5,591 nt of DNA from Burkholderiaceae bacterium (GTDB lineage: Bacteria > Pseudomonadota > Gammaproteobacteria > Burkholderiales > Burkholderiaceae): assembly GCA_947459465.1 (NCBI GenBank), contig CANHDS010000047.1, positions 1 through 5,591 on the forward strand, read 5' to 3'. This document shows, in pieces, positions 1-5,591 of the stretch (positions are counted from its first letter, which is position 1; each line of letters begins with the position of its first letter). The translations under genes were made by a program, and so were the position numbers. The notes beneath the pieces are model-generated. The model was not told where the DNA came from and did not search any database. It saw only the letters and a program-made list of their open reading frames with translations.

Positions 1-589
1 ATTTGTTCGTCAGGTAGCCGCTAACCGTGGAACGATTCTCTTTGTTGGCACGAAGCGTCAGTCCCGGGAAATTATTGCCCAAGAGGCAACCCGTGCCGGT
101 ATGCCATATGTTGATAGCCGTTGGCTTGGAGGCACTCTGACCAATTTCAAAACGGTTAAGGGCTCAATTAAGCGCTTAAAAGATATGGCTGCTGCAAAAG
201 AAGCTGGCGATTGGGAGAAGCTCTCGAAAAAAGACGCCCTTACCAATGAGCGTGAGTTTGACAAGCTGCAAAAATCACTTGGTGGCATTCAGGATCTCAA
301 TGGCGTACCCGATGCTATTTTTGTTGTGGACGTGGGCTATCACAAAATTGCAATCACCGAGGCAAACAAGCTGGGTATCCCAGTGATCGCTGTGGTGGAT
401 ACCAATCACTCTCCAGAAGGGGTTGATTACATTATTCCGGGCAATGACGACTCCAGCAAGGCTGTGATTCTTTATGTTCGCGGTATTGCAGATGCCATCC
501 TAGAAGGTAAGGCAAACGCTGTGCAGCAAGTCCTTGAGTCTGTCAAAGAGGGTGAAGAAGAGTTTGTTGAAGAAGGGAAGGAAGACTGA
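1..589 (+). CDS. rpsB: 30S ribosomal protein S2 (5'-truncated by window edge)
   Basis: Ribosomal protein S2 sits on the solvent side of the small ribosomal subunit between head and body and is needed to bring protein S1 onto the 30S subunit (family knowledge). The reading frame is open from base 2 and ends at TGA 587-589, giving 195 visible residues. Alignment from memory with the E. coli protein suggests about 55 N-terminal residues lie outside the window. Family landmarks are LFVGTKR (visible residues 13-19), [10 protein letters not shown] (40-49), the SLGGI segment, [11 protein letters not shown] and IPGNDD (145-150). The protein ends in a strongly acidic tail ([13 protein letters not shown]). 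The DNA for that tail is purine-rich and also carries the ribosome binding site of tsf, which overlaps the rpsB stop by one base. The gene is intact apart from the window edge. Its promoter and any S2 autoregulatory leader would lie upstream and cannot be seen. Confidence 0.98.
   Translation, partial: FVRQVAANRGTILFVGTKRQSREIIAQEATRAGMPYVDSRWLGGTLTNFKTVKGSIKRLKDMAAAKEAGDWEKLSKKDALTNEREFDKLQKSLGGIQDLNGVPDAIFVVDVGYHKIAITEANKLGIPVIAVVDTNHSPEGVDYIIPGNDDSSKAVILYVRGIADAILEGKANAVQQVLESVKEGEEEFVEEGKED
578..582 (+). promoter_or_regulatory. Shine-Dalgarno sequence for tsf
   Basis: AAGGA lies six bases before the tsf ATG at 589, inside the last codons of rpsB. Good match and spacing support the tsf start, although the ATG shares its A with the rpsB TGA stop. 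Ribosomes finishing rpsB could also re-initiate here. Confidence 0.8.
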
Positions 590-1470
590 TGCCCGCGATT
601 ACCGCAGCGATGGTTGGCGAACTCCGCGCCAAAACTGATGCACCCATGATGGAGTGTAAAAAAGCACTAACGGAAGCCGACGGTGATTTAGCGAAAGCTG
701 AAGAAATCTTGCGTGTCAAGTTGGGAAGTAAGGCCAGCAAGGCCGCTTCACGGATTGCTGCAGAAGGCGTGATTGTTTCGTATATCGCAGGAACAACCGG
801 TGCTTTATTGGAAGTGAACTGCGAGACTGATTTCGTATCGAAAAATGATGACTTCTTGGCGTTTAGTAACGGCTGCGCCAAACTCGTTGCTGAGAAAAAT
901 CCTGCTGATGTCACTGCATTAGCCTCCCTTGAGCTCAATGGCAAGCCTGTCGAAGCTGTGCGCACTGAGTTGATCGGAAAGATCGGTGAGAACATGAACC
1001 CCCGACGCTTTAAACGTTTTACTGGCGGTGGTCAATTGGTTTCTTATCTCCATGGCAACCGAATTGGTGTGATGGTGGAATATGAAGGGGATGCAACAGC
1101 AGCCAAAGATGTCGCCATGCACATTGCCGCAATGAAGCCTGTCTCTCTATCAACTGCTGACGTTCCTGCAGAAAATATCTCAACTGAGCGTAAGATTGCT
1201 GAGCAAAAGGCTTTGGAGTCTGGTAAGCCTGCTGATATCGCCACCAAAATGGTTGAGGGTGCGGTTCAGAAGTATCTAAAGGAAGTATCTTTGTTAAACC
1301 AAGCTTTTGTAAAGAATGACAAGCAAACGGTTGAGCAAATGCTAAAGGCAGCTAATACGACGATTAAATCCTTTACTTTATATGTTGTTGGTGAGGGAAT
1401 TGAAAAGCGTCAAGATGATTTTGCTGCTGAAGTGGCTGCTCAGGTTGCTGCTGCAAAGGCAACTGCGTAA
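589..1470 (+). CDS. tsf: translation elongation factor Ts
   Basis: EF-Ts is the cytoplasmic guanine nucleotide exchange factor that strips GDP from EF-Tu so that it can reload with GTP and aminoacyl-tRNA. The product is 293 residues, slightly longer than the E. coli protein (283). The N-terminal UBA-like domain (about residues 1-55) carries the family start [13 protein letters not shown] and MMECKKAL (20-27). The core begins with [13 protein letters not shown]. Its TDFV (80-83) contains the Asp-Phe pair (81-82) that in the E. coli complex inserts near the Mg2+ site of EF-Tu. [17 protein letters not shown] and the C-terminal [19 protein letters not shown] complete the family pattern. The Ala-rich tail is slightly extended. 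The ATG at 589 overlaps the rpsB stop by one base and has a good Shine-Dalgarno. Such tight rpsB-tsf linkage is closer than the spaced arrangement known in E. coli. No oddity in the coding sequence. Confidence 0.98.
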   Translation: MPAITAAMVGELRAKTDAPMMECKKALTEADGDLAKAEEILRVKLGSKASKAASRIAAEGVIVSYIAGTTGALLEVNCETDFVSKNDDFLAFSNGCAKLVAEKNPADVTALASLELNGKPVEAVRTELIGKIGENMNPRRFKRFTGGGQLVSYLHGNRIGVMVEYEGDATAAKDVAMHIAAMKPVSLSTADVPAENISTERKIAEQKALESGKPADIATKMVEGAVQKYLKEVSLLNQAFVKNDKQTVEQMLKAANTTIKSFTLYVVGEGIEKRQDDFAAEVAAQVAAAKATA

Positions 1471-1472
1471 GG
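1468..1472 (+). promoter_or_regulatory. Short-spaced Shine-Dalgarno candidate for pyrH
   Basis: TAAGG is formed by the tsf stop codon TAA plus the two following G bases and lies only three bases before the pyrH ATG at 1476. The spacing is shorter than optimal, so it is probably weak alone. The five-base gap between tsf and pyrH makes re-initiation by ribosomes leaving tsf likely. Confidence 0.45.
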
Positions 1473-1475
1473 TAT

Positions 1476-2186
1476 ATGCCGGGATATCAACGCGTTCTAC
1501 TGAAGTTATCGGGCGAGGCCCTGATGGGCGAGGATGCCTATGGAATTAATCCGAAGACGATTGATTCCATGGTCACCGAAATCGCTGAGGTGGTTCAATT
1601 GGGCGTTGAGATTGCTATCGTGATTGGTGGCGGCAACATCTTCCGCGGTGTAGCAGGCGGTGCGGCTGGAATGGATCGTGCCACTGCCGATTACATGGGC
1701 ATGTTAGCTACCATGATGAACTCATTGGCTTTGCAAGATGCGCTTCGGCAAAAAGGTATTGAGGCTCGAGTGCAGTCTGCTTTGCGGATGGATCAAGTGG
1801 TTGAGCCTTATATTCGACCGAGGGCTATCCGAGCCATGAAAGAGGGCAAAGTCGTCATTTTTGCTGCTGGTACGGGTAACCCATTCTTTACCACCGATAC
1901 AGCCGCTGCATTGCGTGCTGCAGAAATGGGTGTGGAGGTCATGCTTAAAGCAACCAAAGTCGATGGTATCTACAGTAGTGATCCCAATAAAGATCCCAGC
2001 GCAACGTTGTACTCCACAATTACCTTTGATGAGTGCCTTATCAAAAATCTTCAGGTGATGGATGCAACTGCATTTGCTTTATGCCGTGATCGAAAATTAC
2101 CCATCCGCGTGTTTTCGATCTTAAAGCCAGGCGCATTACTGAGTGTTGTGCGGGGCGAGCCGGAAGGTACCCTAGTTCACGTATAA
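1476..2186 (+). CDS. pyrH: UMP kinase (uridylate kinase, bacterial hexameric type)
   Basis: PyrH phosphorylates UMP to UDP with ATP, the step leading from de novo pyrimidine synthesis to UTP and CTP. The bacterial enzyme belongs to the amino acid kinase fold, unlike eukaryotic UMP/CMP kinases. At 236 residues it is close to the E. coli length (241). Visible motifs are the N-terminal KLSGEALMG (10-18), the glycine-rich IGGGNIFRG (50-58), [11 protein letters not shown] beginning with Asp72 (matches the E. coli UMP-binding Asp77), [13 protein letters not shown] (132-144) and [10 protein letters not shown] followed by SDPNKDP, the ATP-side region. The C-terminal KPGAL and EGTLVHV match the family end. 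The ATG at 1476 places the first motif at the usual distance from the N-terminus. The gene lies five bases after tsf and twelve before frr. In characterised members GTP activates and UTP inhibits; nothing here argues against that. Confidence 0.98.
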   Translation: MPGYQRVLLKLSGEALMGEDAYGINPKTIDSMVTEIAEVVQLGVEIAIVIGGGNIFRGVAGGAAGMDRATADYMGMLATMMNSLALQDALRQKGIEARVQSALRMDQVVEPYIRPRAIRAMKEGKVVIFAAGTGNPFFTTDTAAALRAAEMGVEVMLKATKVDGIYSSDPNKDPSATLYSTITFDECLIKNLQVMDATAFALCRDRKLPIRVFSILKPGALLSVVRGEPEGTLVHV

Positions 2187-2192
2187 AAGGAG
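2187..2192 (+). promoter_or_regulatory. Strong Shine-Dalgarno sequence for frr
   Basis: AAGGAG, a near-consensus anti-16S match, ends six bases before the frr ATG at 2199 and starts immediately after the pyrH TAA. It is the best ribosome binding site in the window and suggests frr is translated efficiently without depending on coupling to pyrH. Confidence 0.9.
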
Positions 2193-2198
2193 AGTGGC

Positions 2199-2759
2199 AT
2201 GTCGGCTGGACAAATAAAGACTAATGCAGATCAAAAAATGCAAAAGTCGATTGAAGCGTTTAAAGCTAATCTCGCAAAAATTAGAACAGGTCGAGCCAAT
2301 CCAGGAATTTTGGAGCACCTCATGGTGGATTATTACGGTAATCCAACCCCCATCTCACAAGTGGCCAATTTAGGTTTAGCCGATGCACGCACCATTAATG
2401 TGACCCCGTGGGAAAAAAATATGGTGGCAGTGGTTGAAAAAGCCATTCGCGAGTCTGATCTTGGTCTTAATCCAGCAACTCAGGGTTCGGTTATTCGGGT
2501 GCCAATGCCCCCGTTGACCGAAGAACGACGTAAAGAACTTACAAAGGTCGTCAAGGCCGAAGGCGAAGAGACGAAGGTAGCAATTCGTAATTTGCGACGC
2601 GATGCGAATGAACATTTAAAGCGCTTGACTAAAGATAAGGAAATCTCTGAAGACGATGAGCGTCGTGCGCATGATGAGATCCAGAAGCTCACCGATAAGT
2701 TTGTCGCCGATGTCGATAAATTAGTGGCTGAAAAAGAAAAGGAAATCATGACGGTTTAA
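2199..2759 (+). CDS. frr: ribosome recycling factor
   Basis: RRF, together with EF-G, splits the post-termination ribosome so that subunits, mRNA and tRNA can be reused. The product has 186 residues, essentially the family length (185 in E. coli). It shows the typical two-domain pattern. The first helix of the three-helix bundle carries KIRTGRANP (27-35). The small beta/alpha domain follows with [14 protein letters not shown] and SDLGLNP. The sequence then returns to the bundle with [11 protein letters not shown] (104-114), RRDAN (133-137) and [12 protein letters not shown]. The C-terminus is Lys/Glu-rich. The ATG at 2199 has a strong Shine-Dalgarno and gives the expected N-terminus. The last codons lie in a purine-rich run and in the 5' arm of an inverted repeat whose centre is the TAA stop. 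A second in-frame stop (TGA 2766-2768) follows before uppS, which is in the same reading frame. Confidence 0.98.
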   Translation: MSAGQIKTNADQKMQKSIEAFKANLAKIRTGRANPGILEHLMVDYYGNPTPISQVANLGLADARTINVTPWEKNMVAVVEKAIRESDLGLNPATQGSVIRVPMPPLTEERRKELTKVVKAEGEETKVAIRNLRRDANEHLKRLTKDKEISEDDERRAHDEIQKLTDKFVADVDKLVAEKEKEIMTV

Positions 2760-2771
2760 CCGTCTTGATTT
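2743..2771 (+). promoter_or_regulatory. 29-base inverted repeat / RNA hairpin at the frr-uppS junction, possible leaky terminator
   Basis: The left arm AAATCA-T-GACGGTT and the right arm AACCGTC-T-TGATTT flank a single central T at 2757. Thirteen of fourteen arm positions are complementary, the exception being a T-T mismatch (2749/2765). As RNA it can form a five-pair GACGG/CCGUC stem with a UUUAA loop holding the frr stop codon. Below the mismatch lies a six-pair lower stem. An A-rich run (2731-2745) precedes it and TTGATTT follows the upper stem, which resembles a degenerate intrinsic terminator. On the minus strand the stem is followed by a longer T-rich tract. There is no long uninterrupted U run on the + strand, so complete termination is unlikely. 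Translating ribosomes would melt it. Structure seen in sequence; function inferred. Confidence 0.6.
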
Positions 2772-2783
2772 GGTCAAATGACC
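2772..2783 (+). promoter_or_regulatory. Small hairpin enclosing the uppS start codon
   Basis: GGTC (2772-2775) and GACC (2780-2783) can pair around an AAAT loop. The uppS ATG (2778-2780) then lies partly in the loop and partly in the 3' arm. It directly abuts the larger inverted repeat ending at 2771. A four-pair stem is weak alone and could be chance, but with no Shine-Dalgarno present it may influence uppS initiation. Confidence 0.3.
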
Positions 2784-3566
2784 CAAGCCACTACCAGTTC
2801 TACGCTCGCTGTTCCTGCCGTTGGTAGTGTTCCCAAACATGTGGCCATCATCATGGATGGCAATGGTCGTTGGGCAACCAAACGATTTATGCCGCGCGTG
2901 GCTGGACATTCAGAAGGACTTGAGGCAGTCCGCAAGGTGGTGGAGGAGTGTGTCAAGCAAAACGTCGAATACTTAACCTTGTTTGCTTTTAGCTCAGAGA
3001 ATTGGCGAAGACCCCCTGACGAGGTGGGCTTCTTGATGAAGCTTTTTCTAAAATCTCTTCGTAAAGAAGTTACGCGCCTTGCTGAAAATAATATTCGCCT
3101 CAAAATGATTGGCGACCTTAGTCGCTTTGGAAGTGCGATAACTGATATGGTTGAATTCTCTGAAGAGAAAACAAAGGATTGTAATCGCTTAACGCTCACC
3201 ATTGCGGCCAATTACGGCGGTCGTTGGGATATTTTGCAGGCTTCTCAAAAAGCATTAGCGCAAAATCCCCAGATTGATCCTCAGGCTATTTCGGAAGAAT
3301 GGTTGATCCCCCACCTCTCGATGGCTTATGCTCCAGAGCCTGATTTATTTATTCGTACTGGCGGTGAGCAGCGGGTTAGTAATTTTCTTTTGTGGCAACT
3401 GGCTTATACCGAGTTATATTTCACGGACATTCTTTGGCCAGACTTTGATGCCGTGGAGCTACAAAAAGCGTTTCTTTGGTATGCCAGGCGAGAGCGTCGC
3501 TTTGGCCGAACCAGCGCTCAATTGGTTGAAGAGCCCAATCCCATCCCTCTCTCCGATGCCGTCTAA
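2778..3566 (+). CDS. uppS: (2Z,6E)-farnesyl-PP-dependent undecaprenyl diphosphate synthase
   Basis: UppS is a cis-prenyltransferase that adds eight isopentenyl units to farnesyl diphosphate. The product, undecaprenyl diphosphate, gives the lipid carrier for peptidoglycan and other envelope glycans. It is a soluble enzyme acting at the inner face of the membrane. The 262-residue product (E. coli 253) carries the signature [10 protein letters not shown] with catalytic-site Asp27, then [10 protein letters not shown] (43-52), [11 protein letters not shown] with Ser72 and Asn75, and [15 protein letters not shown]. In that last motif Arg193 and Arg199 match the IPP-binding arginines of E. coli, and Glu212 in AYTELYF matches the Mg2+-related Glu213. 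The ATG at 2778 is the only reasonable start: an in-frame TGA lies twelve bases upstream, and the next ATG falls inside the catalytic motif. No Shine-Dalgarno is evident. Translation probably relies on coupling to frr, 18 bases upstream. Confidence 0.97.
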   Translation: MTQATTSSTLAVPAVGSVPKHVAIIMDGNGRWATKRFMPRVAGHSEGLEAVRKVVEECVKQNVEYLTLFAFSSENWRRPPDEVGFLMKLFLKSLRKEVTRLAENNIRLKMIGDLSRFGSAITDMVEFSEEKTKDCNRLTLTIAANYGGRWDILQASQKALAQNPQIDPQAISEEWLIPHLSMAYAPEPDLFIRTGGEQRVSNFLLWQLAYTELYFTDILWPDFDAVELQKAFLWYARRERRFGRTSAQLVEEPNPIPLSDAV

Positions 3567-3573
3567 TTGGCAT
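3556..3573 (+). promoter_or_regulatory. Possible hairpin over the uppS stop and cdsA start
   Basis: ATGCC (3556-3560) pairs with GGCAT (3569-3573) around an eight-base loop. The uppS TAA (3564-3566) lies in the loop and the first two bases of the cdsA ATG lie in the 3' arm. Ribosomes terminating uppS would open it. A five-pair stem can occur by chance, so a role in coupling is only a suggestion. Confidence 0.3.
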
Positions 3574-4405
3574 GCTTAAAACCCGGATCATTACCGCCGT
3601 CGTCATGCTGGCCATTTTGTTGCCAGTATTATTTTTATTTCCTCCAACTTATCTTTCTGGATTATTTTTCTTAATTCTTGTAGCAGCTGCTTGGGAATGG
3701 AGTCGTTTGATTGCTCCTAATGCATCCTACGCAGCCTATTTCTATGCTCTTATATGTGCCATGATTGTTATCTTTTTATGGCTCTTTGCAATTCCAAGTG
3801 TAGAAATCGCTTTACTGAGTATTGCGTTAGCCTTTTGGCTGATAGGTATGCCGATGATCCTATCCCAGGGAATTCATCTTTCATTAGTGCGCTGGCGATT
3901 TATTTTTAGTGTCCTCGGATTCATTGTTTTACCTACCGCTTGGTTATCCTTAGACGTGCTGCGAGAAATTGGTTTATGGTGGTTACTCAGTGCAATAGTA
4001 TTGGTTTGGCTCGCTGATGTTGGAGCCTATTTTGTTGGAAAGTCTTTTGGTCGACGAAAGCTCGCGAGCCAAATTAGTCCAGGCAAGTCTGTGGAAGGGG
4101 CTGTTGGTGGGTTAGCACTCTGTTTGGTGTACGCCATAGGCTGCGTACAGTATTTACCCGCGAGCGATACCCTATTTGGATCGTTCCAGTCTAAATGGGG
4201 CTGGGGGTGGATGCTTCTCATGACTGCGGTTTTAGTGGCTTACAGCATTATGGGAGATCTATTCGAGTCGCAACTCAAGCGGATCGCAAAAGTGAAGGAC
4301 AGCAGCCATTTATTGCCAGGGCATGGCGGATTTTTGGATCGTGTCGATGCTTTATTGCCGGCAATGCCAATTGCTGCATTATTCTCGATAATGGTGCGAA
4401 GCTAA
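3572..4405 (+). CDS. cdsA: phosphatidate cytidylyltransferase (CDP-diglyceride synthase)
   Basis: CdsA is an integral inner-membrane enzyme that converts phosphatidic acid and CTP to CDP-diacylglycerol, the precursor of all major bacterial phospholipids. The 277-residue protein is very hydrophobic, with about eight or nine likely membrane segments (roughly residues 5-23, 28-46, 52-72, 76-96, 108-127, 134-154, 174-194, 210-230 and 259-275). The cytoplasmic loop after segment six has DVGAYFVGKSFGRRKL (from Asp149) and SPGKSVEG (169-176). The family signature follows as SQLKR (233-237), KDS (242-244) and PGHGGFLDRVD (249-259), including the conserved Lys-Asp pair and the final Asp residues. The ATG at 3572 is five bases after the uppS stop. 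There is no clear Shine-Dalgarno, so translational coupling is likely. The gene is more T-rich than its neighbours, as expected from Phe, Leu and Ile codons of membrane helices. Pairing with uppS and dxr is common in proteobacteria. Confidence 0.97.
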   Translation: MLKTRIITAVVMLAILLPVLFLFPPTYLSGLFFLILVAAAWEWSRLIAPNASYAAYFYALICAMIVIFLWLFAIPSVEIALLSIALAFWLIGMPMILSQGIHLSLVRWRFIFSVLGFIVLPTAWLSLDVLREIGLWWLLSAIVLVWLADVGAYFVGKSFGRRKLASQISPGKSVEGAVGGLALCLVYAIGCVQYLPASDTLFGSFQSKWGWGWMLLMTAVLVAYSIMGDLFESQLKRIAKVKDSSHLLPGHGGFLDRVDALLPAMPIAALFSIMVRS

Positions 4406-4420
4406 AAGACAACTCTCCTT

Positions 4421-5591
4421 ATGCACGATCTTATCCCACGAAAGCTTTGTATTTTAGGATCCACCGGATCAATCGGTGTGAACACACTTGATGTAGTGCG
4501 TGCCCATCCAGATCAATTTAAGGTGTGTGCTTTAACTGCTGGTCGACAAATCGATCGTTTGGCCGAGCAATGTTTGGAGTTTCGTCCGAAGATCGCGGTC
4601 GTTCATTCAGCTGACGATGCAAAAACTTTAAAAGGATTACTTGACGCTAAGCGCCTGTCGATTGCCGTGCATCATGGGGAGGCGGGCCTTATGACAGCGG
4701 TTTCCGAAAGTGAGTGCGATACCGTGATGGCAGCCATTGTTGGTGCCGCAGGTCTTTTGCCTACCTTACGCGCGGCTGAACTTGGGAAACGAGTATTGCT
4801 GGCTAACAAAGAGTCTTTGGTGATGTCTGGCGATATTTTTATGAATGCGGCGATCCAAGGCGGTGCAGAGTTGCTACCAATCGATAGTGAGCACAATGCA
4901 ATTTTTCAGTGTTTGCCACCACACTTTACGAGTCCCAAAAATACAGCGCGCATGACAGAGTATTTAGGGGTTGAAGAAATTTGGTTAACAGCTTCAGGCG
5001 GACCCTTTCGAAATACCCCGATCGATCAACTAGCAAATATCACACCAGATCAGGCTTGCGCTCATCCGAACTGGGTGATGGGACGTAAAATCTCCGTTGA
5101 TTCTGCAACCATGATGAACAAGGGTCTTGAAGTGATCGAGGCACATTGGTTATTTGGTTTGCCGCTCGAACAAATTAAGGTGTTAATCCACCCAGAGAGT
5201 GTGGTGCATTCCATGGTTCGTTATCGAGATGGTTCAGTCATGGCGCAGCTCGGACAGCCAGACATGCGTACTCCGATCGCATTTGGCTTAGCCTGGCCAA
5301 ATCGAATTGATGCGGGGGTCGCCCCTCTCAATTTGACCCAGTTATCCGGCTTGCACTTTACCGAGCCAGATCTCCAGCGTTTTCCATGCTTAGGTCTTGC
5401 GTTTACTGCTGCAAGGCAGGGCGGCACGAGTCCGACTATTCTGAATGCTGCAAACGAAATTGCTGTAGCGGCCTTTTTAGAGGGCCGCTTGCCATACTTA
5501 AAAATTTCGCAGGCTGTTGAAGAGACTCTCAATCAACTTCCCAGCCAAAAGGCAGGGTCTTTAGATGAGGTCTTACATGTTGACCGAGAGG
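4421..5591 (+). CDS. dxr: 1-deoxy-D-xylulose 5-phosphate reductoisomerase (3' end cut by window edge)
   Basis: DXR (IspC) rearranges and reduces DXP to 2-C-methyl-D-erythritol 4-phosphate with NADPH. This is the committed step of the MEP isoprenoid pathway and the target of fosmidomycin. The frame is open to the window end, giving 390 complete codons. E. coli DXR has 398 residues, so only about ten are probably missing. The NADPH-binding GSTGSIG is at 13-19, followed by LLANKESLV (126-134). Metal ligands appear as Asp155 and Glu157 in [11 protein letters not shown] and Glu237 in MMNKGLE, with Lys234 adjacent. ASGGPFR (191-197) holds the substrate Ser192. [11 protein letters not shown] (215-225) is the flexible substrate-covering loop, and [10 protein letters not shown] and QPDMRTPIA follow. 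The ATG at 4421 is the first in frame after the cdsA stop, 15 bases upstream, and gives the usual short N-terminus. No good Shine-Dalgarno is visible. Its product feeds the isoprenoid supply used by UppS. Confidence 0.97.
   Translation, partial: MHDLIPRKLCILGSTGSIGVNTLDVVRAHPDQFKVCALTAGRQIDRLAEQCLEFRPKIAVVHSADDAKTLKGLLDAKRLSIAVHHGEAGLMTAVSESECDTVMAAIVGAAGLLPTLRAAELGKRVLLANKESLVMSGDIFMNAAIQGGAELLPIDSEHNAIFQCLPPHFTSPKNTARMTEYLGVEEIWLTASGGPFRNTPIDQLANITPDQACAHPNWVMGRKISVDSATMMNKGLEVIEAHWLFGLPLEQIKVLIHPESVVHSMVRYRDGSVMAQLGQPDMRTPIAFGLAWPNRIDAGVAPLNLTQLSGLHFTEPDLQRFPCLGLAFTAARQGGTSPTILNAANEIAVAAFLEGRLPYLKISQAVEETLNQLPSQKAGSLDEVLHVDRE

Noticed and set aside
543..995. Minus-strand open frame of 150 codons opposite the rpsB end and tsf
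   Set aside because: Antisense to two strongly conserved genes; low-complexity Ser/Ala/Leu composition is typical of a complementary-strand shadow.
1424..1467. GCTGCT-type repeats at the end of tsf as a microsatellite
   Set aside because: They encode the Ala-rich C-terminal tail typical of EF-Ts ([16 protein letters not shown]) and are irregular.
2731..2745. A-rich run at the end of frr as a possible programmed frameshift site
   Set aside because: There are only five consecutive A bases before the G, and the reading frame (GAA AAA GAA) does not fit the slippery heptamer pattern. Frr already has its normal length and C-terminus.
2774..3211. Minus-strand open frame of 145 codons opposite uppS
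   Set aside because: It lies entirely antisense to the conserved uppS coding region, resembles no family I know, and has no ribosome binding site or room for a promoter. It is explained by the codon use of uppS.
3572..4000. Lower GC and T-rich composition of cdsA as a sign of horizontal transfer
   Set aside because: The bias follows from many Phe, Leu and Ile codons in membrane helices, and the gene sits in its conserved operon position.
4441..4448. Palindrome AAAGCTTT near the start of dxr as an operator
   Set aside because: An eight-base palindrome is expected by chance in a window of this size. It lies within coding sequence with no nearby promoter or second copy.
4195..4491. Plus-strand open frame of 98 codons across the cdsA-dxr junction
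   Set aside because: It overlaps the CdsA signature region and the DXR nucleotide-binding motif out of frame. Both of those are clear family matches, so this frame is a by-product.
5221..5532. Minus-strand open frame of 103 codons opposite dxr
   Set aside because: Opposite the conserved C-terminal half of DXR, with no recognisable domain or initiation signals.

Overview
The window is a gene-dense stretch of bacterial chromosome with all genes on the + strand and almost no non-coding DNA. It holds seven genes in the order rpsB (5' end cut off), tsf, pyrH, frr, uppS, cdsA, dxr (last few residues cut off). Protein sequence and gene order fit a betaproteobacterium of the Burkholderiales. The moderate GC content (about half in rpsB, clearly lower in cdsA) is low for that order and makes a Polynucleobacter-like organism the best guess. 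That assignment is inference from memory of the families, not from a database search.

Layout: 1-589 is the C-terminal three quarters of ribosomal protein S2. 589-1470 is elongation factor Ts, overlapping rpsB by one base. 1476-2186 is UMP kinase. 2199-2759 is ribosome recycling factor. 2778-3566 is undecaprenyl diphosphate synthase. 3572-4405 is CDP-diglyceride synthase. 4421-5591 is DXP reductoisomerase. The largest gap between genes is 18 bases, so no stretch over 300 bases lacks a gene. I see no tRNA, rRNA, mobile element, CRISPR array or clear promoter.

Functionally the block has two halves. The first (rpsB, tsf, pyrH, frr) serves translation plus pyrimidine nucleotide supply. The second (uppS, cdsA, dxr) serves the envelope: DXR feeds the MEP isoprenoid pathway, UppS uses isoprenoids to build the carrier lipid for peptidoglycan, and CdsA makes the activated phospholipid precursor. 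Tight spacing indicates co-transcription and translational coupling.

This is a conserved housekeeping operon and I found no undescribed system in it. The most notable non-coding signal is a 29-base inverted repeat (2743-2771) across the frr stop codon, exactly where the translation half meets the envelope half. A second small hairpin directly after it encloses the uppS start codon. The three envelope genes also lack recognisable Shine-Dalgarno sequences, whereas tsf and frr have good ones.
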